Source: Syngnathus acus
Lineage: Eukaryota > Chordata > Actinopteri > Syngnathiformes > Syngnathidae
DNA: 64,000 nt
Assembly (NCBI RefSeq): GCF_901709675.1
Contig: NC_051106.1
Span: 5,776,001-5,840,000 of the forward strand
Reading direction: 5' to 3'
The notes under the pieces: model-generated
Told to the model about the DNA's origin: nothing
Seen by the model: the letters and a program-made list of their open reading frames with translations, nothing else
Database searches by the model: none
In this document: one piece after another, positions 40,501-52,258 of the stretch
How positions within the stretch are numbered: position 1 is the stretch's first letter
Layout: every line of letters starts with the position of its first letter
Translations under genes and position numbers: made by a program

Positions 40501-43500
40501 GGCTTGCTCTTCCTGCTTCGCTTTGCGCTTGATGATAACGTGGAGGCAGTGATGGCCGCCGCCGTGCACGCACTCCGAGCACTTTTGGTGTGCACAGAAG
40601 ATGAAGTAAGACGAAAGTACTCGAAATGGAATTTTTCGAAACAAACATTGATGTAAAATATTTCAAAGGAGTGTTTGGACCTCACTTTCCACTGGTTCCG
40701 TGGGCTGGCCGCCTTCCCCCTGCTGCCATCGCAGGAGGAAGAAGAGGAAGATGATGAAGGGCTGGATGAAATTTTAAAAGAGACTGCCAAGGAGAGGGAG
40801 GAGAGGAAGCCTGATCATGACGTGGCGAGGCAGGATGTTGTCAAGGTGATTTTTAGCGCCGTCAAAACTTACCAAATAATTGCTTGTTAAACAGTTTAAT
40901 GAGGAAATGCGTTTTGTTTCAGGGGCTCCTGAGAATGAAACTTCTCCCCAGATTACGTTACATCCTTGAAGTTGTCCGACCCTCCCCCCGGGTTGTTCAT
41001 GACATTCTGGAGATCCTGACCCGTATCGCCAGACACTCTTCGTCATCTGCCACTCAGGTAGATATCAGCTCATTGATTTTTTTTCCCCAGTTATTGCAGT
41101 CTTGTTGTTCTCTCAGGTGTTGGACTGTCCTCGCATGATGGAGACGGTGATGTCAGAGTTTCTTCCCATTTCCTGGACCGTGCCTTCTAATTCCTTCCCT
41201 CAATCTGTTTATGGGCTCCCCCTTGCTTCTGCCATGAAGCTCTTAAGAGTTTTGGCTACTTCTGGCAGACATGCATGCGCCAGACTGGTAAGTGTTATTT
41301 GTAAGCTCACATTGCTTCTATTTAGCGTGCATCACTAATTGTTCTTCTAGTTGAACTCTGCGGGTGTGAGGGAGCGTCTGTGTCGTCTGCTCAGTGCTGA
41401 GCCCAGTGAGATCCTTTTAGAGCCACGCAAGGCTCTTGGGATCACCGCAGAAGCTTACAGGATGTGGGCTGTGGCAGCCGGCTATGGCCAAGCCTGCGAC
41501 TTGTACATGTATGTAACAGTATGAATATTTGCAAGACATTTGTACTTGAATGCCAAAACATCTCATCAGATGTGATTGATGCCGTTCCACAGAGATTTGT
41601 ATCCAGCTTTACTGACGGCGTTGCAGTCTGTTTGTACAACACTGGCTCGCTGTTGCCATCTGTTGCATCTGCAGCTCGAGAGGGTCTTGGCTCTGCTCAC
41701 TCTGCTCACTCAGGTGACACATACTGCCGGTTGCCACCAGGAACTGCAGGCTGGCATGGTCAGGTAAAAAAAATGGATTGAATTTGATTTAGTTTTAAGT
41801 TGGATGTGATTGATGAAACTGGCTGAATCATGGTCTTTGTTTTCTTTTCAAGTTCTTCAGGCGATGAATGTCCTCCTCCCCCTCCGGTGACATGGGGGCA
41901 TGTCACAGGCTTGCCAGCACCACTTATGGGCCATTTAAAGAGTTTTGTAAAAGGTCTCGATAATCCAGTACAGAGAGACATCAGTCTGGCACTGATTCCA
42001 GTTTACTTGATCTACTTTGAGGCCTTCTACCATCAGCTCTCCAAACAGGTTCTTCTCATTTTCTACTGTTATTCCATCCATTGTCTTCTACCTTAGAAGA
42101 AATTCAAATGCAATCATCTGGTCCTTCAACCACTGTGGAATTCAGATCAAACTCTAAATATGTGTTTTGTTTTTCCTCAGAACTGTTTCAAGCCAGTGGA
42201 AGGTCTTCAAGAACTAGAGCAGCTGGCTTCTGAGGTTCTTCTTCCCCTAATGTCCCACAGTGTTGTGCAAGACCTGATAAAGAACCTGAAGTATGTTTCA
42301 TTTGTTGTCAAGCCCCTTATGTCAAAATCGTGACTATTCTCCTCGTTATCTTGAAAAACAAATTCTCACTATTTTTGTTCCCAGGTCATCTTCAGTCGTA
42401 TGCAGTGTCCTTCCTGCTCATGTGGATCTGGACACCTCTCCCAGCCTGCCTGGTTTGGCCTGCTCAGGATGGAGGGACCGTCCAGGCTTGATGTCTCACT
42501 CCTCTCCCTTCCCTCTCCTCACAAGCCTCACGCTCCTCTTGGATACTATCACCGGCATCCACAAAGGTCTCACCTGCAAGGTAAGTCATGTTGTTCTTGA
42601 GCTCTTAAAGTCAAGCTCGATTTGATTGTAATGTATCTCTTGTAGTTCACTAGCTTCCTTGTGTCGGAGCCTGTCATTGGTTACCTGCAAACTGTCAGTC
42701 AGGCCACACCCACACTGTCTCATACCTGGTCCTGGCTCCTCCGTCATGAGCACCATCTCATCTTCCTGTTGCTGCGCTTGGCATATAGATCGGTAGGTTC
42801 AAACTCTTAATTTTTATTCTTAAACTAAAAATCTCTTATGATATACATTTGTGTCGGTCAGGTTCACTGGACATTATTTCTGTTATGTCATCATTAAGCA
42901 TTTTGTTTCAATCTCAGGTTTCGATTGAGCCACAAGTGGCAAAGCACGCCCAGCTCTACCACAAGGTGGCGCTCGTTCTTCTCCCATGGTTATTGCCTGG
43001 AAGCGAGCACCTTGCTCATAACTTGCTCGCCACCATGGTTTTCAGCAAGGACTTCATACCGTGAGTTTCTAAAACGTTTGACTGCCAATTTTGTGCACTA
43101 GCAACCAAAACAGCTGTGGACATATTAGTCACATAATGCTTGCTTTGTGAAAATACTTACTTGCAAAATGCAGCCCATTATTATAATGTCATTTTACAAA
43201 TTAGATCAATCTGTTTTGAATTTCATCAAAGCAGCAGAGAACACATTAAAAAAGAAAAACGTGATGAACCACGCTTTTTATTTGAGTGCAGCTCGACACT
43301 GGTGGAAAATCGTGAATTTGGCAGTTTTTATTATTTGACTAATTTTGACAGAATGCTTAATATGACGCTTTACAAATATGAGCTTTAAACAATCTGTTCC
43401 TATGCTTTATCAGCCTTAAGTTTCTTATGACAAGTTTCACTTGTTTACAGCACTAGCAAATACCTTTAAACCTCTCACATGGTTTTTATATCATCAAAAC

Positions 43501-46371
43501 ATTGTCGTGATCCAACTCTACCACCAAAATAATGGCAAGCGTCCAAAGCAAAATCAAATTAGTGAATCTGTTCTCATAATTCCTCTCCCATGACTTATCT
43601 TATGACCTCTCGGGTGAATGTGATCGTGAATGGTCGTAGAAGTTTACATAGAGCTTTCATAGCACCTATATTAATGTAATTAGGCTTGTTATAATAATTA
43701 TTATATCAACTTATTTTTTTGATAAATAAAATAATCACAATAGCTTTTTACATTTGATAAATTATCATTTTATTTGTCTTTTTTTTTTTAGGGAGGGTCA
43801 CAGTGGTGGTCCGGAGGCCATTGAGTTGGGGGAACTGCAGCTTCAAGAGGAAGCGAGCCATCCCAACTCTCCTTCGCTCCAAATCGTGGGAGCTCTTTTA
43901 CGAGAAGCCTGCGCCAACCTTCCCTCCATTCGTGGCTGCTTCCTCACACACCTGGCCCACCTGGAATCATCCGTGCTGGTCTCGCAGGATGCTCTCTTTG
44001 GCCGCAACCCCTGGATCAAATCCCACCTCCTACCAGAACTCAGCGGGCCAACCCTGCCGTCAGACTGGCCTTTTCTTCCTCTTGTCAGCCTGTATGAGAA
44101 AACCGGGGTGTCAGGTGGTGGAGGGCTATCGGTGGAGGAGCTTCCCCAGGGGGCTCTGCTGGCAGTCACCCAATGTCTTCAGTGGTTACTGGTGCTGGAA
44201 GTCTGGCGGGAGGAAGCCCTTAAGGTGCATTGACCTCTTCGAGTTACTCTAGTTAAGGAGACCATCTTCCTAAAAACCTGAATTTGATATCCTATAGGTG
44301 ATCCTCCCTGTTTCAAAGCTGGCCCGGCTGTCCTGTGTGTTCCTGTGTTCCAGCGATTTGTTCCTGGAGAAACCAGTTCAAAAACTGACTTGGGGTCTGT
44401 TTCGGCTACTATCAAGGTTTGAGTCAAAGTCCTGTGATATCATTTTTGATTAGCATTAATTATTGAATATTATTTTTTTTTTTATCTCCACTAAGCACTT
44501 GTTACTTACTCTTCAGTGACAATGATCTTGTTCACTCACTTTTTCTGCATGCAGGCCTTCAAGACTGGAATGTTTAGACCTCAGCATCCCCCCTCCAGGT
44601 CTGGCCTCCTTCCAAGATTTGTATCGTGCCCTCTTGGCTCAGTACGAGGCCGTGTCGTTTGGGGACCGCCTCTTCGGCTGCTGGATTCTCTTGCCCCTGC
44701 AGAGGAAGTACAGCGCCACCATGAGGTTGGCCGTGTTTGGGGAGCACGTGGGCATCTTGAGGTCATTGGGTGTGACTTTGGAACAGGTGAGCAGCCATTT
44801 TGATTATTGAGTGTTTCTTTCAATAACATCCTTGTGCCTCTTTAATGGAAGCTTGCCATCCCCATGGAGAGGTTCACATCTCCCCCTGAAGACTCCCTCC
44901 CTCTGGTACGACTCTACTTTCGCTCTCTTGTCACCGGGAGTGCGAAGCCTTCCTGGTGTCCCTTCCTGTACGTGGTGGCTCTGGCTCATGTCAACGCTTT
45001 TGTCTTCTCACAGGATGCTGCAGCGCAGGTATGTTTATTTCATGTGAAGGAAATTGCCTCCTACTGATGTGGAAGGGGTAACTTTAAGCATTTTTTTTTA
45101 AATTAAAAACACTTAAAAAAAGATATTTGGGGTTGGGGGCTGGAACGAATAAAATGGATTTGTTTGTTCATATATATATATTTCAATTTTATTTTATTTA
45201 TTTTTTTACATAAGGCTTGTCGTGAATTGCAAAAATCTGCAAGTTTTTGACGCCACGTCAAAAAAGGTTTGCGTATAAATGCCGTACTACAAGATGGTGG
45301 CAAAGCACTACTTACCCTCTTCAACATACTTCCTTGACTCCAAGATGGCTCCAGATGGTACTACAGCAATACTCTTATTGCTTCAGTCTGAACGCAAATC
45401 AGCAACTGAGAGCAAAAGATTAATCATGGCTACGACATATCACTAGATTAGCATGCGTCTTTACGTCGCAACAATTCACAGCACCAAAAGGCAGAATAAA
45501 TGACCAGGATTCTATTTAAGGTAAGCCGTTTTAAATTTTAAAAGAACTTTAAGTTCAAAGCGGAAGGTTCGTCCGACCAGAACTTTTGGTGATGCATTTT
45601 TTGACTGGTGCGACTTATACTCTGGAGCAATTTACAGTCTAAAAAAAAATAGCTATAGCGGTCAGTTATGGTTTCTGTTTTTAATTTTGATAACTAGGTT
45701 CCACACATCACTCATTGTGCTTTGCTTGTAAATTACATTTTCGTTATGAGCTACCACCATTCATGCATGAAGCTGGCTAGTTTTTAGAACCACAGGCCCC
45801 TTTTGATCTTATTTCCCTTCATCCTTTCCAGGAGCTTGAAGCGGCACGACACAGCATGCTGAAAAGAATTTACTACATGACGGATGAGGTACTTCTTTCT
45901 TCTGCCTATAATCACATTTTTTCAAACTCCTCTTTACTTGCACACCCGCTGAGAGGTTTTAGTGACCGTGAGCAACTCTCTCGTTTGCTCTCGCAGGCTT
46001 TCTCAACTATGATTAAACCTCGGATGAATGCTTTCATTTCTTTCTTTTTTTAATTTTGCTAGCCGCTGTCAGTGTTTGGAGAAATAGATGTAATCTGGAT
46101 GGGCTAAATTAGGTCTTTGCGTAAATGAACAAAAATTTTGGAGGTCTATTTGCTGTCAATGTTAAAGTGCTTGATTTGTTTTTCCCACTTCTAATATTTT
46201 GATCTCAATACGCAGGTGTTAAAGAAGCACATGTTGCTGTTCCGGATGCCCAAACAGAACTCTCAGTTGGGCTTCGAAATGTACGATCACTTACCTCCTA
46301 CAAGAGCAAAGCATTTGGAGAACGTCGTGGGCCTGCACAATGGCGGCAGCTGTCAAACGGAGAACAGGTGA
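37574..46371 (+). CDS. rpap1: RNA polymerase II-associated protein 1
   Basis: Large helical-repeat protein that binds RNA polymerase II and helps connect it with Mediator. Coding exons: 37574-37772, 37896-38044, 38153-38245, 38470-38635, 38740-38907, 39032-39250, 39871-39980, 40072-40170, 40273-40374, 40438-40605, 40669-40845, 40923-41057, 41117-41287, 41351-41508, 41593-41763, 41853-42048, 42181-42290, 42385-42580, 42646-42792, 42918-43060, 43792-44224, 44298-44416, 44555-44786, 44852-45028, 45832-45888, 46216-46371. The 26 exons close in phase at 1416 aa (human 1393). The start [11 protein letters not shown] matches human. The RPAP1 N domain is at about 216-265 ([18 protein letters not shown]). 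The RPAP1 C domain is at about 372-435 ([22 protein letters not shown]). Acidic runs occur at the end of exon 39032-39250 and in exon 40669-40845. The final stop overlaps a GTGAAG donor-like site, but the C-terminal length fits the family. Confidence 0.95.
45240..45645. repeat. Putative MITE-like repeat in rpap1 intron 25
   Basis: This intron (45029-45831) holds repeat-like DNA. 'acaagatggtggcaaagcac' and 'ctccaagatggctccag' near 45290-45355 resemble modules repeated in fish genomes. 'ttgactggtgcgacttatac' followed by 'tctggagc' near 45600-45627 is a decayed form of a terminal motif seen in CGTATTTT-type MITEs. Element boundaries could not be set, and I saw no clean terminal repeats. Confidence 0.4.
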
Positions 46372-46414
46372 AGGGGAGAACAATGTCACCATAAGACATT
46401 TAATGACATGAACA

Positions 46415-46420
46415 ATTAAA
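46415..46420 (+). other. rpap1: Candidate poly(A) signal of rpap1
   Basis: ATTAAA 44 bases after the rpap1 stop, the nearest plausible signal. It would give a very short 3'UTR. No AATAAA is seen within the next several hundred bases. Confidence 0.4.
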
Positions 46421-46424
46421 TTTT

Positions 46425-49400
46425 TCAGTATTTCAGTGAAAAATTGTATTTGATCGCAGGATTGTACACTCTATTAAACACTTGACAATAATGGATGACT
46501 CTTGGTCATGTGATTCAGGAGATTTTGGTTTTGTAGGGTTGTCACGTTTTTGTTTAGTATATGGAATTTGATGAATACACTGTGGATTTATGTTTTTGGG
46601 AATGGGAAGTAATACCACTCAAACTGATGTTCTTAACTAACAAGAATTCAAGCCAAGCATGCGAACCAGATGGCAGCCGGTCAAGTCATCAGATTTATAA
46701 AATGCCCATGAGGGGTGGATTTTTTTATTCCCCCCCCACGTATACTCACTCACCCTTGCTTGGGTCTGTTTTTCAACCCATCATGGTAGAAGTCCAACTC
46801 TTTTGTAACCTATAAAACATTTAATAATGAGGTTACCCAACGTTTAAATTACTTGCCAGACAACGCGATGAAATTCCCATGAAGCGCATTTAAGCACGCA
46901 AAACTCGCCGTCGTCTTTTTGCCTACTTTCAAAGAGAAACGCAGACTAAATGGACTAAACGAATGTCACCAGTTTCTAATGCCATACGACACTGGTGTGA
47001 TTTAGTAAAACTGATTGAATTACACGGAGGACATGGTGTCTCACGATGCCTTCGCTAACAAAGAGTGCCTTTAGACTTTTTTTGCTTCATGCAGACTGAA
47101 AACCACCAGAGGCTACAAATGCAAATAGGCCTCCAAGAAGTCTTCTTGTTAGATCAACTCTATATTCATAAAAACTCACAATTTCCATTCTATTGAATTT
47201 GGCATTCATTTAAGAGTTTAAGTATTGCGCAACAGTAGATTAGACTAAAAGTGTTAGAGAAGAAAATGTAGGAATTTGTACTTTCATGTACATGTGTTAA
47301 AAAGTATTTTACGCTGGAGGTTCAAAGCCAGTAAAAAAAACACACCAGACTGAAATGCAAAATATTAACCCAAAAAGAAAAGAAAAACCACACCAAAAGC
47401 TTTTTTTGTGGAGAAATCCCATAAAAAACATCGCTGCCACTGTTTTGATTTTTTTTGCTTTTGCCACTCTCATGTCAAAGTCAAAGTCTGCTTTATTGTC
47501 AATTTCTTCACATGCCAAGACACACAAAGAGATCGAAATAACGTTCCCACTATCCCACGGTGACAAGACATAGTACACAATATACATACAAGTAAACAAC
47601 ACACACAAAATAAAAACAAGAAGGCACAAACAATGAGTAAATAAGAGTGATGAATAAATAATAAATAAACAACACAATAAATAAGAGGAGCAAAAATGGA
47701 GTAAGTGTGCATACAGCAGACAGTCAGAATATAGCGCAAAAGTACAGTCCGCTGCCTCGCTCATCCTTTGTAGTTGGGTCAAAATTAAAAATTTAACACT
47801 GAGTTAATGATGGCCCTGCCTCTGAGATGCGTTTAATGACGTGTCCCGGCATGAAAGCGAACGCGGAGCATTCGCCGCCATGACTTTTTTCAAAGGCTCC
47901 AATGTGAAGCTCATTTGATTTATTTTTGTTGCACAAAATCCACATGGGAATTCCTACACTCGTGTATTTTTCTAACTTTGTGGATGAAAACGTTTTAAAA
48001 ATGCTAACAGATGGAGTAGAGAATAGCTACAGCAAATAAAAAGTCAGATGTGTATTTTCGGCTTTCATTAATGATGCGGTGCAATCCGGAATTCCTTCAT
48101 GTGTAAAAAAAAAAGTTTGTAAAGTTGCATGAATCAAGTGCAACACGCGTCTCGCCCTTGGCAGGATTTGCAATGACTGAATTTGAATAGAATGTGTGTC
48201 TTTTTTAAGGTTACTATCATCGCTGATCAGATTTTCTGAATGTGTTTTCCTTGAAATTCAAAAGGTAACCTTTAAAATCACGTGACTTTATTATTGATTT
48301 TTTTAATGGGTATAAATTCACATGCGCTCTAATTAATCGGTGTCAACAGATTGATCTCATCTAATGCTGCCCTTATTGTAGGTTAATGGCTAATGGTAGC
48401 ACTTAATTACCACTTAGGTTGAATTTTATCGGCGTGGACTTGGATGTGCTTTTAAAACTGACAAAGTCACGAGTTGGCTTATTTGACTCGTGGTTATTCT
48501 GAACATAGTCAAATCTGTAGTTACAAAAAGGGTGCGCACATTTATTATTTGAGTTATATTGGTCATAATCAAATATCTGAAGTGGTTTGACTTGGGGTCA
48601 TTTTTTTTCGTATCGTACCACAAAAACTTTGTGTTTGAACAAGGGTGTGTAAACTTTTTATATCCGCTATAAGTTGGTAGTGCGTTTTTTTTTTTTTTTA
48701 ATGATTGTAGCATGTGCAACTACGCAATTGAGTGACAACAAAACTTACGTCAGTGTTCTAATTTTTTTTCCCCAACAGAAAATGTTTTTGCTCGCGATGC
48801 CCTCAAACACAAAAGCTTTTTTGTCTGAATCATTTGATCGGGCATTTGTTCATGTTCGCTTTGTTTCCTGCCTTGTTTCATGAATCCAAATATATATACA
48901 GTATGTCGTGAATGTGTGCTGTGTGCTCCAATATTGCTCCACTCGTGATTCCACCTTATCTCAATTCTATATCAAGGCACTTTGCTTCACAGTTATAACG
49001 TTGAATCCAACCTCTGACCTTTCTGTTTGGAGTTTGCATGTCCTCTTTGTGCTTTTTTTTTTTTTTTCCCGTCCTCCAGCTCTATTACACATTCCAAAAA
49101 AAGTCCATCTTGGGTTAATTGAAGACTTCTAAATCACAAAAATCAAAGTCAAAGCCCCGGAGGCCAGATCAATTCATGTAGCCCAGTAATTGATGCTTAA
49201 ATTTATTTAGCTGAATGGATTTGTTCTTTTCAATTTGCAGCAGAACATCTAAACCAAAACAGATTTTTTTTTTTCTTCCTTATACGACTAGCAATTCTCG
49301 CCCAATCAAATCCCTTTTTCATGACGTGAGCAACAGTATTGATTGATGGCGACAAGCAGCGATCGGAATTATTAGCCACAGCGTTGTTAGAATCTGCTTC

Positions 49401-51890
49401 TGTTAGAAAGAGCAAATCAACTTGTTTTTGTTCTGGACAGAACTGTCACATGAAAACACTAAATATGAACGATAACATTTTACTGGAAACCAAACACGAT
49501 CTGCTCTTGGAAGCTAATCAATTACCGATGTGTTTTTTTTGCATGTGTGTGTGTTTTTTCCAATGGGAAATAGAAATGATCAATAGGGTGACCCTGATTA
49601 AAGTTTTTTTCACAATGCATTAGCAATAATGAACAGCTTGAAGTTGGGCTTGTTTGTTTTAAACAAAACCGCAATTGATAATATTGAATTAGATGTGGTT
49701 TGGCAGGACTCGCTATTCAGCATTAGTTAAGGCAAAGTTCTAAAGTCAGGCTCCATGATTAACAAAATGATTGTCAGCGGCTTGTCCATTCGTTCAGCTA
49801 TTGTCTGATCACAATGGGCAGTCATTATCCGACTCTTCATGTTAAAATGTCAGAAATGATTTATGTACAGAAATAAATGCAAGCTATCGTTAAAATTTTG
49901 AGTTGAACTTTTTTTTTTTTTTTTTTAAACGCACTGCTGTTATTAAGAATATAACAGATAATTCCTCAAAACACTTATAGCACAGCAAATGTCAGTAAGT
50001 GGGAGTTCATCAAGGTCACGGTACAAACATAGTCTTTCCTGCCTGTGCAAGCACGCAAGCGACAGACTTGTGAGCAACACTCAATAATTACCGAGCGCGG
50101 AAACAAAGGAAACATTTCGTCCCTCTCTTTCTCCTCCGTCTCAACTGCACCATTTCAGAATAAAGATTCACTCTACGTCTCAGAGGTGATATGCCGGAAG
50201 GAAAGCAACAAAAACCAAAAAAAAACGCCTATTATCGTGATCATTCAGGCCTTTGTGGTCCCTAAAGTTACTTTGATGTGTTTTCCGCGGCTGCTTTTTA
50301 ATGTCCAACATTAAAACAAGAATCAATAAAACACATTAAAAGAGAAGTGACCTGCTTAGTTGATACAAACAACGCATTTAATGAAAACTAGATGCCGGAT
50401 GCCTTTTATCATGAGAGCACCGTAAAATTAACACGTTTCATAATATTTGACGAAATCTGGTGTGGATTAATTTGACCGGCCCACGCTGACTCATGACCAT
50501 CAACCCAAGAATGGACATTTGGGATGAATTAGAAGACAGACTGAAAGCCAGACATTCTTGTCATTTTGTGACCTTGAATGTGCTCATGGAAGAATGATCC
50601 AAAATACACTTCTTCCAATTCTACCTAAAGTGTTTGATAATCGGCAAAATAATTTTAACGCGATTCAGGAATGGAAATATTGCTTTCTCTAATTTTATTC
50701 AGGCAAATTATGAGAAAAGTGCGACTTTTATAGTCGGAGAACTTTTATGACGTTAGCGTGATCATTGACTCACGTTTTTGTTGACTCGATTGTTCCCCGC
50801 TGCCATCTTAATGAGAAGTTTATAACTCCCCTCACGTCCTTTGCTTCATTATGTGCTTCCTTTCCTCTTCCTTAATTATCCTTCATCTTCACATCGATGC
50901 ATTCCCTCGTATTACTCAGCCGCCGTATTTGGAAGTTACTCAGAGGACTGCTAAAGTGAACGTTGCACTAGAGGACATTTACGAACACAAGTTGTTCCGC
51001 GGGGACAGAATACTAAAATAAAGTCTGAATAAGCCGGTTACGATTGCAGGAGTGGATGAACAAATAATGTATTCAAACTTAGCATTCTATGGCGTAATCT
51101 GCAGTTCCCTGTAGATGGCGCTGTTTCTCTGTAGTATAGAACATATTTACGTATATTTAATACACGCCACTACCACTGATTCATTCGTCATTATTTATTC
51201 ATCTGACAATGTTTCAGGTAGTGTAGTCCCGGCCGGTGCTTGAAAGTGGCTTTGGATCTTCACCCAGCCTAGCAAACCGTGTAATGGACCGAGAAGCTTT
51301 GTGTGGGGGCAATTTAATTTATCGTTTTATACAATGAGTGAAAATATTTTCAGAAATGCGCAAATACCAACAGACTGACTTTTGTTGAGCAAGTAGTTGT
51401 GTAAAACCAATTAAGTAATTTTTCATGTTCTTTTTAATACAAAGCAACGATTCATTGGTTAAACAAATAAGAATAGACAAAGTAATGGCGTTGTAGAACA
51501 AATTTGCTTAGTGTGTCTGTCTAACTTCCTCTTCCAGCTGGTTTAGTTATGTGACTGTTAGAAAGAATCAAGAATCAAAAGAAGCATTTATAAAATGAGA
51601 TTCCTAAGAATACTTTATTGATATTTCTTTTTTTCACCTTGGAATTTATGGATTATTTTTACTTGTTTATTTGTAAGGTTGTGAAACTCAATGCACAGCA
51701 CTGGGAAAAAAAATCAACTAGACTAAACTTGACCTATATTGGACCTAAGTATAGAATATTTCAATACAAAATAACAACATTTGATTCCATCTTTGTCCTC
51801 TGTGCTTTGCGTTGATTGCAGATTGTTTTGCACGCGCCTTTTGAATGTGCACAAGTGGCACAACCATTACGACAGCAGGGTTTGCATTAC
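46425..51890. other. Spacer between rpap1 and ltk
   Basis: No gene is supported in these 5.5 kb. The stretch is AT-rich with scattered poly-T runs, the repeat at 47474-47760 and a small LINE/SINE fragment near 49025-49052 (tttggagtttgcatgtcctc). Open frames of 60-95 codons have no recognisable products. Non-repetitive parts (for example 46850-47150 and 50380-51150) could hold conserved regulatory elements of ltk, but only a species comparison would show this. Confidence 0.5.
47474..47760. repeat. Interspersed fish repeat with 'TTTATTGTCA' head
   Basis: Opens with tandem 'gtcaaa' and 'ctgctttattgtcaatttct', continues with 'acacacaaagagatcgaaat' and 'cccactatcccacggtgac', and ends near 'gtccgctgcctcgctcatcc'. 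I recall this arrangement as a high-copy fish interspersed repeat, probably a non-LTR retrotransposon end in reverse orientation. I cannot assign a named family. The middle (47580-47690) is A/T-rich and partly simple. Confidence 0.5.
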
Positions 51891-51894
51891 CTAA

Positions 51895-52258
51895 TTTTTT
51901 TTAGGTGAGGGGGGGCGAGGGTGGGGCCGGGGGAACCGTCGGAAGCGAACGTCGTCAGAAGGTAGCAAGCGCGTCTCGGGGAGGGCCGGGAGGATTCGTG
52001 TAGTGACGTCAGTGCAGCAGCATCAGCATCACTAAAAAAACCTCAGTAAAAACATCACTACACATCGACCAGTGCGCAACTCGGGCCAAGAAGCGAGTCA
52101 ACCAACCAACCAACCAACAGCCGCACCAGCCCGCCGCGTCTCTTGGGGCTGCTTGCGTGCGTCTCCTCTGCGGCTACATGAAGAGCTAAAGGCGCCCGAA
52201 ACAGTGCGGACTCTTATTCTTTTTTGGGGGGGTGGATTGACTACAAAACAAGGGAGCC
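51895..52258 (+). promoter_or_regulatory. ltk: Probable ltk promoter and 5'UTR with CRE
   Basis: A sudden G/C-rich stretch (GGGGGGCGAGGGTGGGGCCG around 51910) within AT-rich DNA, directly before the inferred first coding exon. A perfect CRE palindrome TGACGTCA lies at 52004-52011. A (CAAC)5-like tract lies near 52098-52118. The ATG at 52259 has a strong context (GGAGCCATGG). Confidence 0.5.

Noticed and set aside
47309-47782. 157-codon minus-strand frame rich in Leu, Phe and Cys
   Set aside because: Lies over an interspersed repeat with A/T-rich simple sequence; its hydrophobicity comes from base composition, and no family matches.
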